Shown piece after piece: positions 45,904 through 54,364 of a stretch of DNA of 64,000 nucleotides. Numbering within the stretch: position 1 is the stretch's first letter; the number at the start of each line of letters is the position of its first letter. The position numbers and the translations under genes are program-made. This stretch comes from a virus, in the IMG/VR virus record IMGVR_UViG_3300044981_000078, positions 37,669-101,668 of that record, one strand, 5' to 3'. The notes beneath the pieces were generated by a model, which was not told where the DNA came from, did not search any database, and worked only from the letters and a program-made list of their open reading frames with translations.

Positions 45904-48174
45904 CTATCTATACCCGATGATCTTGCCTTGTGCGTCCTTAATTGCAGTTGTGGCGTTCGGCGGAGGAGGCGGGGTCGGAGAGTTAACTAGACCGCTCTCA
46001 CCTTGCGCCGTAATTGAGTTCGGATTAATACCAAAATCTCGAAGAACTTTTGATGTGTCTGGGTCCATGAAATTCGGGATGTCCTTACCGCCCATCTGAT
46101 CTCTATACGCCTTATTCATTGCTCGGGCACGAATTGCGATAGTGTTTGCCATCTGTCGCATCATGGCCTGGGCTTGGGCCGGAGACGTATTTGTGCTCTG
46201 CAGCCTTGCTGCCAAATCATCATCTGACGCGTGCTTTGCTTTTTGATTCAACAAAAAGTTGATATACTCATCTGCCGCAGCCGCTACCGCTGTTCTATAT
46301 TGAATGAACTGAGGCTGTCCAAGGACATCCTCTTTAATCTTATTAAGCGGTGTGTTCAACAACGGACTTTTAGTGTTACCGAGACTAGATATCAAATTAT
46401 TAGCATCACCGATGTGTCCACCAAACGCGTTCAAGCTCTGTTTTGCGATTCCGCCCTTGCCTTCCGGTCGGAAGTCTTCAGCGGTCTTATAACGAGATTG
46501 GTATTCACCGAAACTCCAACTTGGGTCTCGACGGTGCATCTCAGCTTCAAATGCTAACTTCTCTTTCGCGCTCTTAAATCGAGGAAACAACTTGTCGGGA
46601 TCGGTCTCATAGTTCAGGGCCATGTCCATCAAACTAGACAAGTCTCCCTTATTTGCGTTCATCTCTGCATCTGTCTCTCGTGATTTTTTATCTACATCAT
46701 AATCTAAACTTGCTTTTGCCGAAGCGTTGGCTTGATCGAGCATTCGTTGATAGCGCGGCTTTAGCGCAGCCGGAGTATTAGGATCGGCAATCTTTGCTTG
46801 AAGAGTGGCCGCTAGACCGGCGGCGTCTTCTCCGTGGGCTTTATCAACCTCTTTCTGGAGGTTTGTGATTAACTCCATTCCAGAATCTACTTTCTTCTGA
46901 TAGTCATCGAGCATCTTATCATAGAGATAACTCTTCTCTCCGCCCTTAGTCTGGGTATAGCCAAGATATTCCCGCATATCATTATCTACGTTGTTGTACT
47001 TCCCGTACAATGGACTCTTCGGGTCTTGACTGGCCTGAAGCAGTGCGTTTCTGGCGGAGATAAAGTCCGGAACTCCATTAACATTAGAAGCCTGACCAAG
47101 GGCCTTTATAATATTTGGGTCCTGTCTAAACTTCAAAGCCTCTTCATCTTTCTTCACATCTTCTTGAGCAAATCCAAACTGAGCGGCTACTTTCTGAGCA
47201 GCTATATCTGCCGCCTGACGCTCGTTCGACATCTGCAACAGCATGTTGTATTGAGCGCCGCTGAAGTGAATCGGCTTACTATTTTCACCTTCCCAGGTCT
47301 TGCCCGGTTCTGGCGGAGCGTACTTATTGATTCGATCTAGTACCGCCTTTTGATCCTTGTCCTTGGGGTCCAAGTCTACCGGGGTGACTCTGACTACGCT
47401 ATAGGTCAATTGATTATACGGTTGACCATCTTTATCTACTGTCGTAATAACCCCCGAAGGGACCAGGGTCTCTTCTGTCGGGTCTAGACCGTCTTTCTTA
47501 AGCATGTCCTTAGCTTGATCTGCGGTCAAGCCCTTGGCTCTCTCAATACCCGGATTCGGCTGATTCTTCCACGCGGCTAACTGTTCTTGTCCGCTCTTTA
47601 GAGATGCTATAGTCCCCTCTTCTTTCAAATTATGGGTCAACTGCTGCTCATGAACCATGCGGGCGTTTGCTTCCGCATTTAATACTTTGTTCTTGTCGGC
47701 TTCCTGCTGATTTTGAAACTGCTGCTGTTTTTGTGCTGTCAATCTTTGGTTACGAGCGGCGAGTGTTCGAGTCAATCCCTCTAAAGCACCGCCACCAGAC
47801 GGAACTGTCCCAACCGCAGAAGCGTCCCCTAGACCGCCGATAGCGCCCATCGTTCCAGAGATCAATGCCTGCCACAAACCACCAGGTTTAGAAGCTAACG
47901 TGGGATTTTTCTTTATGGCGGTATCAGTATGCTGAGCCAGTGCTTGAAGAACCGGGGAGCCTTTCGCTCTAAGCTGATCTCCTATCGTAGCCCCGCCAGA
48001 CGGCGGCATAGGCAGCGTTCCGTTATCCTCTGGAGCTTGATCCTGATTAGATAGTGCAGCCGCTCCGGGGGGCGCAGAAGCTGAGGATGCAACTAGTCCT
48101 GCAGGAGTTAGATTTCCCAACAGGTCTCTTGTCGGAGGAGTCGAAAGCATATTTGGTGTTACGATAGGTGCCAT
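45904..48174 (-). CDS. Internal virion (ejection) protein candidate
   Basis: This 756-residue protein starts at ATG 48174, behind AGGGAG and the stop of the preceding gene. Long helical, Gln/Ala/Lys-rich stretches (NQRLTAQKQQQFQNQQEADK, ARMVHEQQLTHNLKEEG), with disordered Pro/Gly ends (TPPPPPNATTAIKD). This composition, size and position between a small Gln-rich protein and a giant one match the three-protein internal core of podoviruses such as T7 gp14-15-16. No enzymatic motif. Confidence 0.6.
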   Translation of the reverse strand: MAPIVTPNMLSTPPTRDLLGNLTPAGLVASSASAPPGAAALSNQDQAPEDNGTLPMPPSGGATIGDQLRAKGSPVLQALAQHTDTAIKKNPTLASKPGGLWQALISGTMGAIGGLGDASAVGTVPSGGGALEGLTRTLAARNQRLTAQKQQQFQNQQEADKNKVLNAEANARMVHEQQLTHNLKEEGTIASLKSGQEQLAAWKNQPNPGIERAKGLTADQAKDMLKKDGLDPTEETLVPSGVITTVDKDGQPYNQLTYSVVRVTPVDLDPKDKDQKAVLDRINKYAPPEPGKTWEGENSKPIHFSGAQYNMLLQMSNERQAADIAAQKVAAQFGFAQEDVKKDEEALKFRQDPNIIKALGQASNVNGVPDFISARNALLQASQDPKSPLYGKYNNVDNDMREYLGYTQTKGGEKSYLYDKMLDDYQKKVDSGMELITNLQKEVDKAHGEDAAGLAATLQAKIADPNTPAALKPRYQRMLDQANASAKASLDYDVDKKSRETDAEMNANKGDLSSLMDMALNYETDPDKLFPRFKSAKEKLAFEAEMHRRDPSWSFGEYQSRYKTAEDFRPEGKGGIAKQSLNAFGGHIGDANNLISSLGNTKSPLLNTPLNKIKEDVLGQPQFIQYRTAVAAAADEYINFLLNQKAKHASDDDLAARLQSTNTSPAQAQAMMRQMANTIAIRARAMNKAYRDQMGGKDIPNFMDPDTSKVLRDFGINPNSITAQGESGLVNSPTPPPPPNATTAIKDAQGKIIGYR

Positions 48175-48175
48175 A

Positions 48176-48859
48176 TTATACTCCCTGCCCAAAGCCGCTA
48201 AAGAAGTTTCCTACCTGCTCTCCAGCAGAGGATGAGCCAGTTGTGTCTAGATTACCTAATCCGCCCATCAAACCGCCGGTGGCCAACCCTGTTATACCAC
48301 CAACTATGCTTGCCACCTCTTGATTCTTCATATCCTGAACCTTAGTCTGATCTTGGAACGCACCTTGGGTCGCACCGGTCGCTTGACCGGCTATAGCATT
48401 CGGATTGTATTCACCAACTAACGCATTTAATCCTGCTGTAGCCTGTTGCCAATTTTGTCTTCCAGTTGCGTAATTAGCTTGTGTAACTGCCAACTGTTCC
48501 TGCGATTGCTGATTTGCCGCCGCTGTCGCAAGATTTGATTTCAAAGCTCCGGCTGCGCCGCTAGGAAGAAATTCATTTCCTCCACCTTGAGAGGCTAATT
48601 GCGTGTTTAACGCTTGCGATGCCTTAGCGTAATTCTGTCCGACTCCCTCACCAATTTGTGTATTGTACGCCGCTAACTGCTGTGCATTAAAACCTTGTTG
48701 ATTAGGCCCGGCCTCTGCTATGGGGGTGAAAATGTTATTTAGATTTTGTAAAGCAGCACTCTGAGCGCCAAAATTTTGAGAATAATTAGCCTGCAGCAAA
48801 TTTGAAAAATTTTGTTCCGAATTCGCTAACTGTTCTTGTTGAGCCGACGGTCCGCAAAT
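48176..48859 (-). CDS. Internal virion protein, probable AUU start
   Basis: The frame is open upstream to 48859 but has no ATG, GTG or TTG with a ribosome site; the TTG at 48799 has none. I propose ATT at 48859-48857, which follows AGGTAGGG and gives an N-terminus MCGPSAQQEQ, a form I recall from related phage proteins. 227 residues, Ala/Gln/Asn/Gly-rich, with AGPNQQGFNAQQLAAYNTQ and a Gly-rich C-terminus (GGITGLATGGLMGGLG) that may insert in membranes, as T7 gp14-type proteins do. Confidence 0.6.
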   Translation of the reverse strand: MCGPSAQQEQLANSEQNFSNLLQANYSQNFGAQSAALQNLNNIFTPIAEAGPNQQGFNAQQLAAYNTQIGEGVGQNYAKASQALNTQLASQGGGNEFLPSGAAGALKSNLATAAANQQSQEQLAVTQANYATGRQNWQQATAGLNALVGEYNPNAIAGQATGATQGAFQDQTKVQDMKNQEVASIVGGITGLATGGLMGGLGNLDTTGSSSAGEQVGNFFSGFGQGV

Positions 48860-48863
48860 ATGA

Positions 48864-49295
48864 CTACCCTACCTGATCTACGCGCCAAACAAACTGATCT
48901 TGGCTGAGGTCTTTAAATCCAAATTTTCTTTTCGTGAAATCTATCAATAACGAACTACGGGATTCAAACACTAGTCCGGTTGCCTGCTGTTGTTTACAGA
49001 ACTCCATCATAATAGGAACGCACTTAAGCATTCCTTTTACCAGACAAATCTTAGATATCTGTTCCACTGGAGCGAACTGAGTGTGCAATCGAATCAGTCC
49101 ATCTGAGTCCTTTGGATCGAGGCGCACGTAACACAACGGACCTTCGCTATCTTGTAAGCAGTAACACAACAGACTACCATCAGCGCCTGTTAACCACCAA
49201 ACAGGATTAAGACAGTCTTTGTGGTACGGATCAGATTTTATCCACTCGGTTAATTGTTCAATATCTTGCTCAGTGGATGGTACAAGTTTTATCAT
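48864..49295 (-). CDS. GNAT-like small protein in the late block
   Basis: This 143-residue protein starts at ATG 49295 (ATGA overlap with the fibre gene upstream). The order helix (EQDIEQLTEWIKS), strands (LLCYCLQD, PLCYVRLDPK), helix (MMEFCKQQQATG), strand (LVFES) and 'RKFGFKD' close to the end resembles a compact GNAT fold. Small proteins of this type often lie between tail and internal protein genes of podoviruses. Enzymatic activity is uncertain. Confidence 0.5.
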   Translation of the reverse strand: MIKLVPSTEQDIEQLTEWIKSDPYHKDCLNPVWWLTGADGSLLCYCLQDSEGPLCYVRLDPKDSDGLIRLHTQFAPVEQISKICLVKGMLKCVPIMMEFCKQQQATGLVFESRSSLLIDFTKRKFGFKDLSQDQFVWRVDQVG

Positions 49296-50806
49296 GGATA
49301 TATCGCACAACACACAGTTGAAAAAGTAGACGCTCCATTAAATGCCCCCACTGCCCAAGCTCCACTAGACGGCCTCCCTATTCCATTTATGTCAGAACAC
49401 AGCGGAGTAAGATTTCCGGTACATAGACTAGTCAAGTTGTTTCCGACACCTAATAGCGGCGATCCTGCGTTTGGCGCTCCGGAAGCGTTAACATTCAGGC
49501 TAGACACCTTTTGTCCGTGTGAATCTCCGCCGCTAGTTGATTGCCAGTTAGCGAAAGTAGCGTCTCCGGTCGCACCGAACTGCCACGGGGAGTTACCACT
49601 TAGTCCGATTGCACCGTATGTATTATAATCTAGGGTTGAAAATGTAGCAGACGATCCGGTCACAACATACTGACCGTACTTCTCTATAGCGTTGTTTTCG
49701 AACGTAACAGTCGTTCCGAATAACTCGACGGCGGTCACGTTAGACGATGTAGTTCCGCACCCTAAAAATGTATTATTATAGAAAGCCGGTCCCGCGCCAG
49801 CATTTACTGTATGAGCGAAGTTAGCTGGCTCTGTATTAGAGTTACAACTTTGAATTACAACATTATTAAACACAAAAAAGTTTGCTGGAGGGGCGGTCTC
49901 TGTAAATAGAAAGTTTGAAGTCGTGCAACATGAACCCCAATCTCCGTCGGCTTTATTGTTATACACATACAGCCCCAACGAATCCGAAGACGTATTCATG
50001 AAGTTATGAATACCGTTATGATGATATGTATCTAACGATGTGTCCCAGTTTGTGGCGTCGTGCCAGTGGTTGTTATACACAAACAAAGTTCTGGTGCCGT
50101 TGCCGCTATTTTCTATGGCCCAGTTGTTGTGCCACATTTCATTGTTGTATATCTTAATTGTCGCGGCGGAGAAGTGCTCTAGACTTATCGCGTTTCCGGT
50201 ATCATGAATATCGTTATCATGAATCAGTAAATTTCCAGTGCAGGCTGTCTGACCGCTAGAGCACTGAAACACAAAGCTCCCTGAGTCTGCGTTCGCTGTC
50301 GAATCTGATGCTAGATTATGGATATATAAATTTCGAATGATCAAGTTTCGAATCTCTATATCATGACAACCACTACATCCGAAGAACGCCTGAGTCGATG
50401 TATTCTGATTTGCGAGCGAAGAACCATTGGCGGTCGCTTCCATAATCCCAGTTATATTTGACGGATATCCTGTTGGGCTGGCTGACTCATTCGCGTAGCA
50501 AGAGGTCCCCGGACCACACGGAGTTCCGCCGTCGAACAATAAAAACCCCTGCGATCCGACATTTATAATTCCACCAAATGTCACCGAGATTCTAGAGCCG
50601 GTATCCCAATTAAAGGTTATGACGTTACCGGACGATCCACTACCGCCAATAGTAATCGAACTAGTTATTGTTCCGCAGAACCAATTTATATCTCCCGCAG
50701 CCGGAGTTAGTCCGTTGAACGTAGCAACCGATACCGCTGTTTGTCCATTACACGCAGTCCCGCCACTAAATACGCCGCCTGACTGTGAGATATAACGAGT
50801 CGCCAT
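49292..50806 (-). CDS. Right-handed beta-helix tail spike/fibre
   Basis: This 504-residue protein has repeating short strands with stacked Asn/Ile residues (LLIHDNDIHDTGNAISLEHF, IKIYNNEMWHNNWAI, FFVFNNVVIQSC) typical of a parallel beta-helix as in pectate-lyase-like tailspikes. Cys-rich for a phage fibre (CSGCHD, GSCCTTS). N-terminal MATRYISQSGGVFSGG resembles starts of secreted polysaccharide-binding repeats. Likely receptor recognition or capsule degradation. Confidence 0.7.
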   Translation of the reverse strand: MATRYISQSGGVFSGGTACNGQTAVSVATFNGLTPAAGDINWFCGTITSSITIGGSGSSGNVITFNWDTGSRISVTFGGIINVGSQGFLLFDGGTPCGPGTSCYANESASPTGYPSNITGIMEATANGSSLANQNTSTQAFFGCSGCHDIEIRNLIIRNLYIHNLASDSTANADSGSFVFQCSSGQTACTGNLLIHDNDIHDTGNAISLEHFSAATIKIYNNEMWHNNWAIENSGNGTRTLFVYNNHWHDATNWDTSLDTYHHNGIHNFMNTSSDSLGLYVYNNKADGDWGSCCTTSNFLFTETAPPANFFVFNNVVIQSCNSNTEPANFAHTVNAGAGPAFYNNTFLGCGTTSSNVTAVELFGTTVTFENNAIEKYGQYVVTGSSATFSTLDYNTYGAIGLSGNSPWQFGATGDATFANWQSTSGGDSHGQKVSSLNVNASGAPNAGSPLLGVGNNLTSLCTGNLTPLCSDINGIGRPSSGAWAVGAFNGASTFSTVCCAIYP

Positions 50807-50807
50807 C

Positions 50808-52727
50808 TTATCTTAGACCCTTACAGTTCAATGTAGCCGCGCCAGGAGTAATAGAGCCTCCTGTGTTGTTGATCTGATCTACGTTAATAGTTCCCGCAGA
50901 TATCCAGGTCTTCAAGGTCAATCCGCCGCTTGCACTCGGAGCATATCCAGTAACCGCGTTGGTGTCGCCGCTAAACGTACAATCAATTGCGTCTGTTGAT
51001 GTACTTAGTCCCGCGCAGCTTAGAGTGTTTATTGCTCTAGTTCCAGAAGCTATCGCGCCTGTTGACAGCGCGATCTGGCCACTGCAAATAACTTTACCAA
51101 CAGAAAAACCCTGTACAGTTAAATTAGGGGTTATGGCTACAGTAGTTAAACCAGACGATCCAGATTGTTGAATTGTCAAAGTGGACGTTGGATTTGCGCC
51201 CGTACCGAGAACATCCTGAATTGACCAAGAGTTTAATGCCGCCGCCGCGCCTGTCCAATAATTAGATTGGACTACTACCGGGTTTGAGTTTTGATTTGCT
51301 CCACCTGTTGCTGAAACTAATTGCGGGAATAATATTCCAGTAAACCCACTAAAAACACCCATACGGACTACTATCGGAGCAACACCCGTACCATCAATAA
51401 CAGCGCCTAATTCAAATCCGTGGTTATTATTTATCGGTACTGTATTTATGTTTCTAAACCAAGTAGCGTCAGTTGTATCGCCTAGGGTTGTGATAGCTAA
51501 CGCTACTGTATTAGGCCACGCTATAATATTTTGATTTACTCCATATCCTGTTCCTGTTATACTAAATGAGCCCGATCCCGGACCAAACATAGCCACTGTG
51601 CCGGAATCAAGAGAATAGGCTATATCGAGAACTGCTGTCGCTGCGCGTGTTTCTAAAACCCCACCGCCGTTATATAACACTAATGAACTAGTTGACGCAG
51701 ACTGTACCTGAAATCGTCCGTTATTACCAGCGTTTACAAAACCGGCAATCGTAACATACATATTTACAGACGGCACAAATCCTACCGTAGTACTCCAGAC
51801 ATATGTTGTTAAACCTCCGGATGCATTTGAAGCAGCGGTAACAGATATTGACGCTCCTTGCGTAGGCCCGGCAGGCAGACTAAACGATTGAACAGTTACG
51901 GCCCCTAGAGCAAAACTAGTACTTTGCCCAAAGAAAGAACCCACTGAACCGGATAACGTAATTGACGTTCGGCTCGGTCCAGCGCCAGATGGATGGCTAA
52001 AATTTAAACTGCTAGTGGGCGCAACTGCCACAGAATCAAATCCTGTCACATTCGTAATCTGCCAAGCGTCCACAACTGACGCCGACCCGTTCCACGCCGT
52101 TCCCGACAAATTAATTGCCGGAGAATTTTGACCGGGTACACCGCTAGTTGCTGGAGTTATGTTTGCCCAAGTCCAAACAGCAGAGTTTGTTTGATTAAAT
52201 GTGGTTGCGTTTGTTCCGTTCGCTAAAATTAAAGAACTTGTAGCATTTCCTAGCTGACTCCAAAGCACATCTCCCGACTGTATATTTGATGGTACAAAGT
52301 TTGTACCATTCCCACGCAAGAATTGTCCGTTCGGCGCACCGCCGCTCAATTGAAAACCTGTGGTAGCATTAAGAGTCGCACCACTAAATGTTGTCCCGTT
52401 AAAAGTTGTTCCGTTAAACGTTGTGCCACTAAATGTCGTACCACTAAATGTGCCCGCTGATAGAGTTGCTGTCCCTGAATTATATGTAAGATTATTGGTG
52501 CCGCCAATTACGTTAGGCGCAGTTCCTATCGCAACTTGTCCGCTTGCAATAGCTCCGCCAATTCCGGTCGCGGAACTAGCAAGAGTTCCTTGCAGTACCC
52601 CATTGGCATCTATCCACCCGAATATGGTTCCACCTTGGCTACTGGCGACCTGAAGAAAGTCGTCAGTTGAATTTCTTCCGTTAACGAACGTTCCAATGAC
52701 AGCCTTGGCTGTCGGATTTAATCCCAT
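50808..52727 (-). CDS. Tail fibre with pentapeptide-like repeats
   Basis: This 639-residue Ser/Thr/Gly/Asn-rich protein begins with a domain containing DDFLQVASSQGG and GWIDANGVLQGTL, shared with the fibre at 58407 (DFLQLST..., WIDSTGALHGGF) and so probably the virion-anchoring part. Residues ~92-118 are GTTFS/N repeats. The C-terminal ~80 residues (WISAGTINVDQINNTGGSI, PGAATLN) match the end of the next fibre gene. Receptor-binding role expected. Confidence 0.7.
   Translation of the reverse strand: MGLNPTAKAVIGTFVNGRNSTDDFLQVASSQGGTIFGWIDANGVLQGTLASSATGIGGAIASGQVAIGTAPNVIGGTNNLTYNSGTATLSAGTFSGTTFSGTTFNGTTFNGTTFSGATLNATTGFQLSGGAPNGQFLRGNGTNFVPSNIQSGDVLWSQLGNATSSLILANGTNATTFNQTNSAVWTWANITPATSGVPGQNSPAINLSGTAWNGSASVVDAWQITNVTGFDSVAVAPTSSLNFSHPSGAGPSRTSITLSGSVGSFFGQSTSFALGAVTVQSFSLPAGPTQGASISVTAASNASGGLTTYVWSTTVGFVPSVNMYVTIAGFVNAGNNGRFQVQSASTSSLVLYNGGGVLETRAATAVLDIAYSLDSGTVAMFGPGSGSFSITGTGYGVNQNIIAWPNTVALAITTLGDTTDATWFRNINTVPINNNHGFELGAVIDGTGVAPIVVRMGVFSGFTGILFPQLVSATGGANQNSNPVVVQSNYWTGAAAALNSWSIQDVLGTGANPTSTLTIQQSGSSGLTTVAITPNLTVQGFSVGKVICSGQIALSTGAIASGTRAINTLSCAGLSTSTDAIDCTFSGDTNAVTGYAPSASGGLTLKTWISAGTINVDQINNTGGSITPGAATLNCKGLR
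52381..52455 (-). repeat. 15-bp imperfect tandem repeat in fibre gene
   Basis: About five 15-base units (ccactaaatgttgt and variants on the + strand) encode GTTF(S/N). Such repeats allow copy-number change by slippage or recombination and may tune fibre length. Confidence 0.65.
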
Positions 52728-52730
52728 GTC

Positions 52731-53903
52731 TTACCTCAAAACTCGCCAATTTAAAGTCGCCGCCGCTGGAGTCAAACCACCGGCGGTCGGGTTTGTTACA
52801 ACAAAATTAACATTTCCTGATGTAACATAAACCTGAACAAACAGTCCCGATGTATATCCTGAGCCGGGAGCCGCGTTGAAAGCCCACTCAATAGAATCAG
52901 TTGTAGCGACCCCAGTAGCCGCAACAGTCACCGCTGTCGCGGAGCTAGTTGCTCCAATAAGAGTAGTTCCTAGCGTAGCTGTCCCCGAGGCAATCAATTG
53001 CGCAAAAACGGCGCTTCCGGCAGCGGTTGGAATCGTTAATCCATTTACAGTCGAGGCAAATAAGACCGCGCCGGTAACAGATAACCCTGGGCCAATTGAA
53101 ACAGCGGCTGTACCAGAGCTACCAGAGTGGTTTATAGATAAAGACGAACTTGGGTTAGAACCACCACCCAAAACATCTTGAATAGTCCAAGTGTCTGTAG
53201 CAGATGCTGCGCCTGCCCAATACTGCCCCTGAATAGCTAAGACTGGGGATGCCTGGTTCGTCCCGCCCGTGGCCGCCGTTGTATTTACCCAAGTCCATTG
53301 TGCAGACGGAATAGTCTGTTGAAATGTAGTGTTGAATGTGCTGTTCGCTAAAGTTAGTGATCCGGTTGCGTTTCCTAGACTGCTCCACGGGTATCCTGTC
53401 GGCAAATCTCCAACTAAAATTCCTGAGCTAACAAAGTTTGTTCCGTTACCTCGAAGATAACTTCCGGATGCCGCCGTACCCGATACCTGATATCCAATTG
53501 TTGCATTATACGTAGGAGCATTTAATACACTCGCAACACTGTTCCAGAAAAATGAATTATTTGCTGATAGCGCCCCACCGGCGTTGAACTGAACGTCGCC
53601 GTTTGTTCCTGCGGCCCCAGCGCTAGTTATAAACGTCTGTATAGAGCTTTGAGCTACCGTAGACGATGCCGAATTAATAGCCGGTACACCGCCGGGAGGC
53701 AATGGAGCGATTCTAAATGAACTCATGCCCGGACGATTATACTGTTTCAACGTATCCGGCGAATACTGTAAAGGAAGAGGGAGAGTAGTTCTTAAATACC
53801 CAGATACTTGCGTTGTAGGATCAGGGACCTGTGGCTTTTGTTCGACCGGAGTTTCCGCAGGAACCCATCCGTCAAAACCCTCGTGGAAATCTGACAATGC
53901 CAC
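52731..53903 (-). CDS. Second tail fibre, paralogue of 50808
   Basis: This 390-residue protein shares with the downstream fibre the blocks LRGNGTNFV, SSLGNATGSLTLAN, YWAGAASATDTWTIQDVLGG and the C-terminal VTSGNVNFVVTNPTAGGL, TPAAATLNWRVLR. The N-terminal 70 residues (HEGFDGWVPAETPVEQKPQ) differ. Adjacent paralogues suggest duplication of an adhesin with a diverged N-terminus. Confidence 0.7.
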   Translation of the reverse strand: MALSDFHEGFDGWVPAETPVEQKPQVPDPTTQVSGYLRTTLPLPLQYSPDTLKQYNRPGMSSFRIAPLPPGGVPAINSASSTVAQSSIQTFITSAGAAGTNGDVQFNAGGALSANNSFFWNSVASVLNAPTYNATIGYQVSGTAASGSYLRGNGTNFVSSGILVGDLPTGYPWSSLGNATGSLTLANSTFNTTFQQTIPSAQWTWVNTTAATGGTNQASPVLAIQGQYWAGAASATDTWTIQDVLGGGSNPSSSLSINHSGSSGTAAVSIGPGLSVTGAVLFASTVNGLTIPTAAGSAVFAQLIASGTATLGTTLIGATSSATAVTVAATGVATTDSIEWAFNAAPGSGYTSGLFVQVYVTSGNVNFVVTNPTAGGLTPAAATLNWRVLR

Positions 53904-53904
53904 G

Positions 53905-54357
53905 TTATTCCTCTAACCGAAACTTTTCTAAGTATAATATTGCCTTCTTTAAAATCTCAACATCATCTAAAAATTTACCTAATGCCGTATTACAAAAATG
54001 GCATAATAAAGACCTTACTTTTCCTGTTTTATGATCGTGATCTACCGCCAATCTACGAGCATCTCTATTCATATTACAGATAGCACAAACTCCACCTTGA
54101 CTGAGCAACATAGCATCATATTGCTCTGGAGTAAGCCCAAATCTTCTTAAATTTTTACGACGATGTTTAGCTAGCATCTTTTCGGGATACTTCTCAGCGT
54201 ACGCCTTCTCATATCCACGAATCTTATCAGGATTTTCTGCTCTCCATTTCTTTTGCAATCCGTTCTTTTTGCTTCTTTCATTACTTCGTTTTGTAATTTC
54301 TTTTACTTTATCTGGATTATTTTTTCGCCAAATGCGCATATATTCAGTATTATTCAT
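53905..54357 (-). CDS. HNH/endonuclease VII-like homing endonuclease
   Basis: This 150-residue protein starts at ATG 54357 behind TAGGATT. The N-terminal basic helical repeats (YMRIWRKNNPDKVKEITKRS, KYPEKMLAKHRRKN) are typical DNA-binding units. The nuclease has CAICNMN...LAVDHDHKTGKVRSLLCHFCN: two CxxC zinc pairs and the DHDH core of endonuclease VII-type HNH enzymes. It is free-standing between two tail genes, a usual home for homing endonucleases. Confidence 0.85.
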   Translation of the reverse strand: MNNTEYMRIWRKNNPDKVKEITKRSNERSKKNGLQKKWRAENPDKIRGYEKAYAEKYPEKMLAKHRRKNLRRFGLTPEQYDAMLLSQGGVCAICNMNRDARRLAVDHDHKTGKVRSLLCHFCNTALGKFLDDVEILKKAILYLEKFRLEE

Positions 54358-54364
54358 AATAATC

